Shown here: positions 23,061-33,277 of the stretch, one piece after another
How the letters are laid out: each line of letters starts with the position of its first letter
How positions within the stretch are numbered: the first letter of the stretch is position 1
Source of the DNA: Entoloma clypeatum
Lineage: Eukaryota; Basidiomycota; Agaricomycetes; Agaricales; Entolomataceae
Reading direction: 5' to 3'
NCBI GenBank assembly: GCA_963565915.1
Contig: OY751496.1
Span: 620,001-684,000 of the forward strand
DNA length: 64,000 bases
The notes under the pieces: model-generated
Databases searched by the model: none
Told to the model about the DNA's origin: nothing
The model's input: only the letters and a program-made list of their open reading frames with translations
Translations under genes and position numbers: made by a program

Positions 23061-23930
23061 AGGAAGCATGTTCGATTAATTGTCGGGGGAGCGGCCGGAC
23101 TCGCAGTTCTGAGCGATCTTGAACGCCTCGATTCGGGTATCTTGCTGCACCGAACCTCATTCGAGGTTCGAATTTTGGCGAAAGTTCGATGGGGAAGGCC
23201 AGAAGTAGGTTGCTTGCTGGATGTGTAGTTGTACGGCCATCGACATCAACGACCTCTTGGTGACCACCGACAATGACAACAGCTGACAACACACGAGGAC
23301 GTACGACGAACGGGCAACCAACCAACATTGGTGAAGGCGACGACTTTGGAGATTGACTTTGGAGTCGGATGGACACGACGACGAACGTGAGGGGTGGAGG
23401 AACATACGTTTAGGCGGGTCGTGCGAGCATGCACGGGCTTCGAAGTTGGCCAGCACTATGGTGCTGCGGATAATCAAGGTGGGGGAACGAAGGGGGCACC
23501 AGAGGGGCGTTTCCCTGGGTACGTACCATCTATACGACACCTTGGGGATGAAACTTTACGCGTTTTAAATACATACGAGGTGTGTTGGGCGCGTCGTTGG
23601 AGTCGATGGCGCGCGTCGTGTCTTCCTCAAGTCTCCCTGGGGAAGGCCGGGACGTGGTGAAGGGGCTAATAGTTGGGATTGGGATTCATGATTGGAAGAG
23701 ACAAGGAGAGTGCAACAGACTGGATGTCCCAGATGATGAGACTGGGACCTCTGGACCATACTTTGTCGAAGCCAGAGGCAAGTTACTAGTTAGTTGGGGT
23801 TTTCGGGGTTGAAGGCTGGTAGTGGTATTCGATGGTCTTTGGGTTTTTTCTTGCTCAAACCAGCTTTGGGCCAAACCGAACCTGAACCAAAGGTGCAGTG
23901 CGGGTTCGGCCACGGCAATGTCAGCCGTTC
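23061..23930. other. no recognisable gene
   Basis: Degraded upstream sequence of the broken copy above and spacer. No supported gene. Confidence 0.4.
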
Positions 23931-24059
23931 GCATTACGCCATGATACATGCGTTCGAAGCTGCATACGAAGACAACCATATTAGTTCGAAATCTGCGTGT
24001 AGACGACACTGGGCGTCGACTGTGGCTATATGCGTATTCATTCTGAATCGTAGTTTCAA

Positions 24060-24354
24060 CATCGCAACTACCATCCGACGGTGGTAGGATTTGGATTCAT
24101 CCAACACACCTATCACAATGTACATGTCAATGAACCACCCAACAAGGAGAACTTCAAAAATGCATATAAGAGCGAAAATGGGGATAAGAAAGTCTATCTC
24201 TATACGCCAACACGACAGGGCTTGGCCCAGCATCGCGATGGGCGGCCCTGCGTTGTCGCAGAGACGGAGGCTGAGGGGGTATTGCGTCGTCTTTGAGGGC
24301 AATGAGAGTGGGCGGAGATCGAGGGGCGTTGTTAAGAAAAAAGGTCCCATCGAC
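24060..24354 (-). CDS. possible small membrane protein (inverted copy)
   Basis: A minus-strand frame from ATG near 24353 (MGPFFLTTPLD...) runs open through a hydrophobic segment, PIFALICIFEVLLVGWF then MYIVIGVLDES. The hydrophobic segment matches the plus-strand copy at 7.62-7.76 kb with only in-frame indels. A possible intron acceptor (TATAG) precedes the segment, so the long continuous frame may be partly intronic. One transmembrane helix is predicted. No homologous family is recognised and the C-terminal end is uncertain. Confidence 0.35.
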
Positions 24355-24610
24355 GGCACGTCAAACTTTCATTAAAACTAAGTGACCGTCGTGCTAGTGC
24401 TGAACCTATGTAATGCTCCTTTGAAAGAGGGAAATGAAGAACAAATAGCTAAACTCGGACGCCTCCAGTGTTTGTTGAATCGATAGTGTGTAGCCTCTCA
24501 CAGATCATACTATGTAAGTGCGCGAAATCATTGGCCATGCATGCCGGAAATAACTTACTTGAAGCAAAAAGCACCATCTGCGTTATTGACACCACGTCTG
24601 TGTATCGCCC

Positions 24611-24901
24611 TCAGCCATAAGAGCAGGTCTATAGTATGTCAAGATTGAGCTGAGTTATGGAAAGATCTTCAACCATGTCGACAGGATGATAACTTACTGG
24701 TTGTTCGTGGGGGCTCGAGAAACCGCACTTCATAGGAAAGCAACATATGTAAAGCTCTGGGTCACAATGGGTCCCTATAGGGGGACAGCGTCCTACGTTG
24801 CCCACGACTGGGCCACGGCGCGGAGCCAACGGCGGGGAGATCGTGGAGGCACTCGCAATGCAAACGATAATGGAAAAGAGGAGCGTGTGGGTGAATCGCA
24901 T
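24611..24901 (-). CDS. small secreted knottin-like six-cysteine protein (copy 4)
   Basis: complement(join(24611..24628, 24698..24901)); intron 69 nt; 73 residues. Signal peptide MRFTHTLLFSIIVCIASAST, APRR stretch, then C-x6-C-x6-CC-x4-C-x10-C with the final Cys in the 18-nt exon (TCSYG, stop). Exon lengths are the same as in the 10.9-kb copy. Between them the signal peptide and intron are far better conserved than the inter-cysteine loops, which differ at most positions. That is a pattern often seen in diversifying secreted peptides. It appears intact. Confidence 0.75.
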
Positions 24902-24992
24902 AGTGTGATACCGGAGTAAATCACAAGTGTGCGAAACTTGAACTGGAAGTGTTAAGTATGCTGAGGATGATCGATGATCGATGACCCCCTGT

Positions 24993-24997
24993 TATAC
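24993..24997 (-). promoter_or_regulatory. TATA-like box of knottin-like copy 4
   Basis: On the minus strand CTCGATGTATAA lies about 92 bp before ATG 24901, matching the 10.9-kb copy. Confidence 0.5.
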
Positions 24998-25099
24998 ATC
25001 GAGGCCACGCGTGGCGATCCGACCGTGTGCGAATTCCTGCTACGGAAGTAGCAATGTTAGGGGTGGCGTTGAACTTGAAAGCCATACTACTAGTCACCT

Positions 25100-25750
25100 G
25101 ATGTACCCACTTAGTAAGCCTAATTAGGCTGACGGCACCCGCAGGCATGTCACCCCATGATCCCGCCCATCAATCAATTCCCAATCGACCTCAAGGGGGT
25201 GTCGGGACCGGATTTTTTGACCTGGGGTCAGAAATTTTTTTTCCGGCGGGATGACCCCCTCCTTCCTAACGCAGGGGAAAGGAGGTACTATGATGCGACG
25301 GGAGCACGATACGGGGAGGATGATGCGATGGGGGGCATGGGGAGTGACGCGACAGGGACACAGGGTGGGGCGGGTGAGGCATAACACAACGATGCCACCA
25401 TGTAGGGGTGGAAGGGCCGTGGGGTGGGTGGGGGGGATACTACAGTTGAAATCTAATTGCATTTACTCAACCTGTGGTGAAGTGATTAGGTTGATGATCC
25501 CGGGTTAGGTTGATTAAGGCCTCACTCTAGGTTGGGCTGCTCAGGTTCCTCCCTCCGAAAGCTAAGTTGAAATTGTCCAAATAGGATCAATGTTCAACCT
25601 AGCAAGAGTGACCGGTAAATCGGGTGATCATCAACCTAGGTGGGATGATTATCAACCTAGAGATGTGCATTATTGAACCCGTGCTAGGTTTGATTTCTTA
25701 GGTTGACAAACGACCTACGCGGACCCCACACCTAGGACGACAGATAATAT
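25100..25750. repeat. insertion with dispersed AACCTA/TAGGTT motifs
   Basis: This segment has no counterpart in the left arm and separates copy 4 from the truncated copy. From about 25478 to 25710 short variants of ctaggttga/tcaacctag occur about nine times in both orientations. The first part carries homopolymer-rich and dinucleotide-poor sequence. No terminal inverted repeat or target duplication is clear, so its class is unknown. Confidence 0.4.
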
Positions 25751-25759
25751 CCGCGGGTG

Positions 25760-25874
25760 GTTTTATCAACTTGCCCACGACTGGGCCACGCCGCGGAGCC
25801 AACGGCGGGGAGATCGCAGAGGCACTCGCGATGTAGACGATGATGGAAAGGGGGAGAGTGTGGGTGAATCGCAT
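25760..25874 (-). pseudogene. truncated knottin-like gene (copy 5)
   Basis: Minus strand from ATG 25874: MRFTHTLPLSIIVYIASASA, then SPPLAPRRGPVVG, after which the sequence changes to unrelated DNA. The whole cysteine domain and second exon are missing. The breakpoint coincides with the neighbouring insertion at 25.1-25.75 kb. Confidence 0.65.
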
Positions 25875-26119
25875 AGTGTGATACACCGAGTAAGTGTGAT
25901 GTTCATTGGTTCTGGCAACGGGATTTCGACCATGCGAGTGCCGAACCGATTAGAAAGCGCCGTCTGCTTCATTGACACCACATCTTTGTATCGCCCTCAG
26001 CCGAAACCGGAGTGGTATGTATATTTCAAGATTGAGCCGGTCAGATCTTGGAGTTCGTCGACGGGATGACTTACATTTATCGCCCTGGGGCTCCAGCTAC
26101 GACAATGCATAATGTCACA

Positions 26120-26210
26120 ATAGAGGTGAAGCGTTGCCACGGCGCGGGGGCACTCACAATGCAGACGATGATGGAAAAGAGGAGCGTGGACCAGTAGTTG
26201 CCTGCGCCTG
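26120..26210 (-). pseudogene. relic of a knottin-like gene
   Basis: Minus strand reads STLLFSIIVCIVSAPA and then diverges. This is the counterpart of the relic at 10.33 kb, with no cysteine domain. Confidence 0.45.
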
Positions 26211-26219
26211 AGTAAGTGT

Positions 26220-27200
26220 GCGCAAACTCGGGAACCGGGACACTTTGTTGTGCAAGATGACGAACGCCCACAACGTCCTTTTTGCTTATACGAGGACGAT
26301 CATGATTCCTAACAGCGTTAGCTATGTGAACCATGGCTTCCACGGGAAGATGCTGCACGATCATGTGCAGATCGGGAGAATTAAAAACGGACGCATGTCA
26401 CCATGTGGAACAGAGGGCGGGGTTTGCATATGGGGGGGGGGGGGGGAGAAAGTGATTACCTTCATGCTTTCAACTCACACGTCATGAGTTAATCGGATTC
26501 GAAATGCTCCCCCCCTGTCTGGGTATAGATGCCTGAGGGGGTGAGGTCAAAGGCGGCCCTGCCCTAGGTGACAATAAAGCCAACGTCAAAAGCGACATTA
26601 GAGGTGGTCATGAACGAGAGACAGCCGGAATTCAGCGTCGACTCCAACCCACTTCAAAGGTGCCACATACCTTCTTGACAAAAGATGCGCCGAGCGCACG
26701 TCCGGAACCCTTCATGTTGATATAGGTTACTCATGCAAGGTGGCGAAGTGACGGCGTAGCATTGTAGTTGGAGAAGTGGAGGAAGCGTTGAGCCGAAACC
26801 CGTCCTATCGTTCCCTAGAGGCTTGAAACGACTCGACCAACAAGAAAAACTTCAAATGTGGCTTTGTGAATCTTGATGATCGTGGACGACTAACTGTAAC
26901 CAGCACATTGAATCGAGGACGACAAACTTCAAAGGTTCGTGTGGGCCGAGCCAGGTCAATGGATGCAACAAAAGGTCGTATCATGTTGCCAGTGAACTAC
27001 TCAAGGCTCAGCTCTCTTGAAAGAGGGAAGTGAAGAACAACTAGCTAAACTGGAGGCCCCGTGCCCCCAAGACGACAGGAAACTGACCAAAGTCTATGGC
27101 CTGTCGCTGTCGTAAGTGTGTACAATCGTGGGGGCCGTCACTGTAGACTTACCAGCGCAGGTCCGCCTTCTGGTTCGAGTTGAACCCGTGACTTTACATA
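26220..27200. other. duplicated spacer, no gene
   Basis: Inverted copy of about 9.4-10.3 kb with a G run at about 26434-26447. No supported gene. Confidence 0.45.
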
Positions 27201-27222
27201 AAATTTCTGACTTTTGCAAAAG

Positions 27223-27492
27223 TCATTTTGACTGGCATGTCTATAAATTTCAAGATCGCGCTGGGTCATGCCAGACCTTCAAGTCGTCGATCGGATGACC
27301 CACCGGAAGGTTCACATTGTCGGGGCACTTCAAATTCCCACAACAAATGGTGTCAAACGACTTCCCACACCACTGCCCTTCTGTTCTGCAGGGTATTTCA
27401 ATCTTGATACGACGATTCTCCAAGGGTGGTGTCGCGTATCCACTTGCAACACAGAGGGCTATAGAAAAGATGAGTGTGGGAGCGAAGTGCAT
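27223..27492 (-). CDS. small secreted knottin-like six-cysteine protein (copy 6, second subtype)
   Basis: complement(join(27223..27240, 27304..27492)); 63-nt intron; 68 residues. Signal peptide MHFAPTLIFSIALCVASGYA. Cysteines C-x6-C-x7-CC-x4-C-x8-C; the sixth Cys comes from the 18-nt exon (TCQSK, stop). It differs from the MRFTHT subtype in signal peptide and loops, but shares gene structure, spacing type and TATA distance. Its plus-strand partner at 9.11 kb has lost the signal peptide, so this is the intact representative of the subtype. Function unknown; extracellular location is inferred. Confidence 0.72.
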
Positions 27493-27581
27493 AGTGTCCG
27501 GACAGTTTATGAGGTCTGATGGAATGTGCGATGACTGAGGCGCTTTGTTGTGCTGACGATGACGAACGCTTCACAGTGTCC

Positions 27582-27587
27582 TTTATA
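27582..27587 (-). promoter_or_regulatory. TATA box of knottin-like copy 6
   Basis: gggtataaaggacactg on the minus strand, about 92 bp before ATG 27492; identical context at 9.02 kb. Confidence 0.5.
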
Positions 27588-28249
27588 CCCTCGTTTACGG
27601 CCATCGATGGCGTTACGGCTTTGAGGGAGGGAACTGCGTGGAAAAATGCGAATCCAAGGAGAAACGCTGCGTGTCGGATTGTTTCGAGTTCGGAGACAAT
27701 TAAATATAGCTCACGGTACCTACAGTACCAACGATGACTGCTGCCACGTATACGCATGTTAGGGAACTTGAAGACCGGGGATACTTCGGGAGCAAGGAGT
27801 GCCAGAAGCTGCCTGTAACTCACTCTAACGTCTATCAAGACCCGTCTCATGTTCCGCAGTACCACTCTGACCAGGTGCTAGGGTAGATCTGAGAGGGGAT
27901 TAGTATCATGCTGGGTACGTAACTTCAATTGCTACACCGTACCCGTAGCCGAAAATTACGTGGAAGTAGAACTGTGCCTGTACTGTACCTGCAGGTTTTG
28001 CTTTGAAAACCGCGGTATGTTGTGACCGCACATGGCTGGTGACCCGCGGTGTAGCTCATCTCACACTCCCCAAGTCTGCCCGCCCTCATACTCACACTCC
28101 CCAAATCTACCCACCGTTGTCAAACCTTTGTTGTAGCCATTCCCATCTCCGAGTCTACCTCGCCATAACTCGCCCCTGATAATTAAGACTGACCGGTTCC
28201 CGAGGTGAAAGGGGGAGATAAACTAGCTAGCGAGGGTAATATGTTACTC

Positions 28250-28480
28250 ACCTCCCGAGTAGAATCGTTGAAAAAACGGAAAAACGCAAAACGGAAAAAC
28301 GAAAAAGGGTGATAGGCAGGGTTTCATCACCCGCGTCGGAGTCGTTGCAGCTGGGGTTTCCCGGATTGCCATTGACGGGACCGGGGCCGCCATCGCCATC
28401 GCCATCGCCATCGCCATCGCCGTCGTCGTCGGCTTCATGACCATCCTTGTCCTTTTGGGCCTTCGCGGAGGGTGTTATGC
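28250..28480 (-). pseudogene. inverted copy of the acidic low-complexity exon, with GGCGAT microsatellite
   Basis: Minus strand copy of 8268-8462. The frame is kept (SAKAQKDKDGHEADDD then DG repeats, ending before a GGAG|GTGAGTAAC donor), but the start codon is ACA. The GGCGAT hexamer (28.39-28.43 kb) has expanded relative to the left copy. Whether it is expressed from an upstream exon is unknown. Confidence 0.35.
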
Positions 28481-28660
28481 AAGGGACATCATGATCGCAG
28501 TAAAAGATACTAGATGCTCATGTTTTTAAAGAGTAAACCCACGTCTTGTAAGAGGCACCAAGAGAGGCACTCGAGCGTCACGCCCAGTCATTTAGCCTTG
28601 CAAAGAAGTTTGGACTACACAGGCAAGTCAGCTCCGTAGACACGCCGGGAGAAATGTATG

Positions 28661-29283
28661 TTCTTACGCGAATCTCATTACGGCCGATCGTGCTAGAGGC
28701 TGTTGACCGTTTGCGTGGGAGAGCTTTGAATGATCGTCCGTGTTTCCCACAGGTGCCAGGAGCGCAGACCTAACCTATCTGAGTTCGAAATACTTAACTT
28801 TTTTGTCCATGAGATAACTCGGCCAAACAACGAACCGGCTTTTTGGACATAAGTGTACTCCGCGGTCCTGTGAACCGCCCGTCTATGGTAAGTACAGCCG
28901 TCTGCTTGGTAGATGCGCCGCGGCGAGTCTTTCCTTCGAACCCTTTTTCTGGAGAAAGTGTGCGCACCTTTTTCAGAGCTTTGGCGGGCTGGTGCGTGCT
29001 TGCAGGTTGACGTCGAAGGAGCTTTCTGCCTAGATTATTTTCGGCATTGATGAAAACTTGATCTGGCGTGTTTCGCAGAAGACGGGCCGCGCCAGCGCAA
29101 CAGGGGCATAAGGGTTCATTCACCCCGACATGCGAAATTATCGGGCGTTCGTCTGTTCATTTGCGTTTGCGGCCTCACACAAACACGTACCCTCTTTTTG
29201 AATGAATTCTAAAAATTACTCATTGCTTGGGGCGCCGCGCCCCTACCATACAACAAGGTACCCCTGACTGGACGCACATGTCT
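28661..29283. other. duplicated fragments, no gene
   Basis: Carries a second minus-strand copy of the 7.9-8.1 kb block (28.69-28.93 kb). No intact gene. Confidence 0.4.
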
Positions 29284-30565
29284 CTAACGATACAGCCGTT
29301 CCAGATCCCACCCCTTCAGCGCCTGATGCGTCCAGAAGACCATGTACTCCACAACATTGAACCCCAGGCAAGGCGTGGCGACCGAGGAGCCATCGAGATT
29401 GAGGATGGGTGCTTCCAGGGCCTGGGTGATGCGGACGTGGGTGTGATCTGGAGACAAGTCGAGGTTGCGAACCAAACGGAGGGAACATCGAGCGGCATAA
29501 CTTACCTTCGTTGAAGTGGCCGAATGCCCAGCGTGTGTAGTTGCTCACGATGAAATAGTGCCCGCGCCGGTGACAGGTGTCGTTGATCTGGGTGATACAT
29601 CGTTAAAAGTCCGCAAGGACATGGGGTGATGATAGGACAAGACGCACCACGGCCCAAAGCGTGTTCACAGTTCGGGATGCGGCTGTGTCCAACGAATCAA
29701 GGCAGTGGTGCGAGAACTAGAGAGCAGGCATGATGATGATTCGACCACGGCGATGCCGAGATGCGAACGACTTACGACTTGGGAAGCGACGAAGTTGTCA
29801 AAGTCTTTGACCCCAAACTCCCAGGGCGGGACGAAAAATACGGAAATGGGCAGTTTATCCTGGTGTCCCTCGTTCGCGACCTATCACACACCAACGTCGA
29901 CAAGGAAGCACAGCATCGACGCCAAGAATACGCACCAAAGCAAAGATATCCCACCGCGCATGGTGCGCAGAACAAAGGCGAGAGCACAGCCTAAACTTCA
30001 GTTCCTTCGCCTCGGGCGAACCCGGCTCAAATCCCTCTATGATGCGTATAGACTCGGAGACGGTGCTAAGGATGTACTCTTGAACTAGCTTGACAACGTC
30101 GTCCTCGTTATTGACGTTGGAAAGGAACTCGATGTCTTCGTCTTCGTACTCGACGATATCGGCACTGGGGAGACGCAGGCGGAGGGGTAATTGGGACTCG
30201 GTGGGGATGTATCCTCGAGCGGCGATGTCTGACATGTCTTTTGGAGGAAACGTGTTCGATTAATTGTGGGGGGGGGGGGGGGAGGGAGATGAAGCGTCGC
30301 GGCCGGACTCACAGTTCTGTGCCACAAGGGCGAACTTGAACGTCTCGATCGGCGTACACTGCCTCAAACAACGCGTCCCAAGCGCCTTCTCCAGCTCGGG
30401 GTCCTTTGGCCAGCGCGCCGCGCGGCCGATCTGCACGGTTCGAGGACGGGGGGAGTTGCTGTGGTGGAAGGCGGGGAGGAATGTGCTGACGAGGTAATCC
30501 TGGAGAGCGAGGGAGTCCGGGATGGAGTCGGAATCATGGCTAGATTGGAGGCTTTGCAAGGACAT
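29284..30565 (-). CDS. basidiomycete protein of unknown function, multi-exon
   Basis: Minus-strand gene. Exon from ATG 30565 (MSLQSLQSSHDSDSIPDS...) ends QIGRAARWP...FKFALVAQN at a GTGAGT donor. After a short intron that includes a long C/G run, the next exon starts YMSDIAARGYIPTE and runs to SAHHARWDIFAL. Further exons give VANEGHQDKLPISVFFVPPW (phase-0 join), SHHCLDSLDTAASRTVN, RGHYFIVSNYTRWAFGHF and the final exon ending VVEYMVFWTHQALKGWDLERLYR. I recognise no catalytic motif. The layout, with a late YFIVSNYTRW-type segment, resembles basidiomycete lineage-specific proteins. Broken relatives lie at 22.5 and 19.5 kb. Some introns are not fully resolved, so the model is approximate. Confidence 0.5.
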
Positions 30566-31135
30566 GTCGAACGAGTATGGGGGAAGTGAAAGGAGAGCAT
30601 GGCGCCTTTATGAAAGGAGAACAAAGCGAGAGGAACAGGTCAAAGCGAAGGCCAAAACGTGGATCCCTTTCACTGTACAAAGTGACATTGGTTGCGGGCC
30701 TTGAATGATGTTGAAAGACCGCGGCAATGTTATGCATGGTTGCTACGTGAATATGATAGGACATACTTACTCCCTCGGCTGCCTTTCTGGTTGACGCTGA
30801 ATCGAGATGTTATTGGATACTGTATTATCCATGCGCCATACAAATCTACACGGCAAGCCGCTGTCTTACATCAGACCTGGCAGGTTGCTCTAGGTTCGAT
30901 ACAGGCAAGTGACAATAATCTAAACAACAAAAAATGTCCATCGGTAGACCCTGGGGGCGAGATAAAAGGAGTGATGAATCGGTGAGGCTGCAAAGTCACA
31001 TCATGACAAGAAACTAACGATATATAAGAAACGATATTCGAGTAAAGATGAGAACAACGATTTGACCAGGATCCAAAACAAGTGATGAATGAATGACGAA
31101 CCACGACTGGTATCGTCTCGTAGCGATCGGCAACC
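30566..31135. other. no recognisable gene
   Basis: Upstream region of the preceding minus-strand gene and the 3' side of the next. No supported feature. Confidence 0.4.
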
Positions 31136-32190
31136 CTACAAATGCAGGGATTTCAATGCAGCCACGACCTCTGTCATGGTCGGGCGAGCGGTGGGGTCCA
31201 CGGTTCCAGCACTGCTGTATGGTCTTCCAGAGGTCATCGTTGATATTTGCAGGCTGCGGGAGGTGTAGGTGTCCATGTAGACCAATTTCGAACATGGTGG
31301 TGTCAAGCCGACGACGTGCATGAAATGGGGCGATGTCCGCGAACACCTTCGGATAAGTTCTCATGAGCGTCAGCACGGAGATATATGATAACGACGTACC
31401 GCATAGAGGGTAGAACCGAAAGCAGATGTGTCCATCGCTTTCGTAAACGCACCAGGAGAATCCATCTTGACAAACTCTGGTGATTGATAAACAAAAGAAT
31501 TCTGGTTCGGAATCAATGGTATGTGGGGGTGGAGGGCCCAGCGTGCCGCCATATACGCAGCAGCGTTGATCAGGGTCGCACATTGCCCTGTAATTGGTGG
31601 CGAGCAAGTAAAAACAGGCCGGGGCGTTCAAACCGGGCATACATAGTCACAGGAAATATATACCCATGAACCATGTAATGAGCGTGAAGATGCGAGAGGC
31701 CAGTCGCAGCTTGGGTCATCTATGTACGAAGCAGAATTGAGACCTTTCTCAACAAAGGCATGAGGGAAATGCAGTTACCAATGTAAGCCGAGGTGCAGTA
31801 GGGTTCCACGTCACGTAGCTGAGGATGTCCTCATTTTTGCGAAGAGGCTCAGCAAGAAGGAAGACACCATTGCCGCCGACGGCCGGAAACGGAGTGATAT
31901 GTTCGTGCTCAAAGGCCGCGGGAGCAGCCGTTTGTTGAAGTAGAATAGCGTCCAGTATCTAGTATCGTGGAGAGTTCATAGAGAAACACATAGATGAGCT
32001 GGTGACTGCCGTACCTGCTGTTCGACAGCCGTATCTGTATCGAGGCGATCAACCCAACACTCTTGACAACACACCGTGCATCGTCGAGAGTGATGCCGAG
32101 CATCTCATGAAGACGAGTTATGACCTACAAAGCAGGGCGCTGGTCAGCGAAAGAGTCGGGCCTTTTGAGCGAGGTGTACCAAAAACTTGC
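31136..32190 (-). pseudogene. TKL-type pseudokinase, broken (copy 2)
   Basis: Same exon order as copy 1: RLHEMLGITLDD (N-terminal element), LLQQTAAPAAFEHEHITPF, NEDILSYV, MTQAATGLSHLHAHYMVHGYIFP, FVYQSPEFVKMD, STLYAV, IGLHGHLHLPQPA, and DPTARPTMTEVVAAL. The HGD aspartate is replaced (HGY) and the DFG position reads NAA. Two lesions show decay: a deletion just after GN in the catalytic-loop exon shifts the frame to a stop, and one extra G between QQCWN and DPTARP shifts the C-terminus. It therefore cannot make a full protein. Confidence 0.65.
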
Positions 32191-33277
32191 GGGAAGTCAT
32201 GGTGGTGACAGAGAGAGTAGGAGGGTGCAATTGCGAGGGAAATGCATTGTTGCGATAACATATTTAATGTAAAATGACGTCGTGGGTGTTCAGAAGACGA
32301 ACTATTGACAGGACCCCGGGCGCTAACCAAGAACCGCAAGGCACTTAAGTTGGTTTTCGGTTCCCATCGAGGGCCCCAACGCCATTGCCAAGCCCCGACC
32401 TTGCCGTGGGCCGAGCTGTTGGCGGCCGCCACCAGCAGTACCGCTTGCCGCTGCGTCCTCTCGCCCTCCCCTCTCCCCACGTTCCTCCACCCAGCGATGT
32501 GAATACGGGAAGAACATGGTCATCTGCTGAGAGATGAGGTACGCCACAGTCCAACTCGTCTGACGCTCACTGACTTCCCTCGCCACGCAGGTCCACCTCT
32601 AGCACTTTCGATCTGATCTTTACTGAATCAAGGAAACCAGGTTCTTTCTTGTTCGCCTCAAGGTAAGCGCCTCATCTCCCCTTTGCTCTGCCACCCACAA
32701 CGGATCCTAAATCGACCATAATCGAGACCAGCCGAAAAAAGAGCTGAGTAAGTATCCGTGCCTTTCCCAATGACCTCAGTACCCCTCCATCGCTCATCGC
32801 AGTTACACACCCAGCCCCCATGTCTCACATTTTCCCATGCCTCCTTCCTCACACCCCCTCACACGTCTCAGGTTTCTTTGCGTCGTTGGCTGTGATGGCA
32901 AAAGACATATGGCAGTTCTCAGGAGTGATTCTTGCAGGATTCAATCTGCTCCACAACCCTTCCAATAGTGATAATATGGATCCTTTGCTTTGTTCCAAAT
33001 GCATTATGCCTCTGGAAGAGAGAGAAACTAAACAGCGCGGGATATGCTCACTCGGTGGGGATCGTTGATCCCGTCAACCAGTGCTCTTCGAGTCACCTTA
33101 CTTGTATAAAAAACGATATTCAATTCGACATATTTAACCAGCATCTACACAAAGGATTGTAGACGGGATAATAAGGGAAGAATAAACGAGACAACTCGAC
33201 CCGGGGAAGAGATTCCCGTCATTTAACAATTCACGCCAACGCAAATGACGCATCAGACCAGCCGAGCGACGGTCCTA
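32191..33277. other. no recognisable gene
   Basis: Spacer between pseudokinase copies 2 and 3. No supported gene. Confidence 0.45.

Larger units (their letters stand above)
22450..28660 (-). repeat. right arm of the inverted segmental duplication
   Basis: Minus-strand copies of blocks from 7.0-11.4 kb, in altered order (see the left arm). The order of knottin-like loci read on this strand is 27.49 (intact), 26.19 (relic), 25.87 (truncated), 24.90 (intact). On the left arm it is 7.06, 9.11, 10.33 (relic), 10.91. Additional insertions occur at about 25.1-25.75 kb. Confidence 0.7.

Noticed and set aside
28387..28432. GGCGAT/ATCGCC tandem array as a possible CRISPR-like or regulatory repeat
   Set aside because: It is a plain hexanucleotide microsatellite within a duplicated acidic exon, without spacers.
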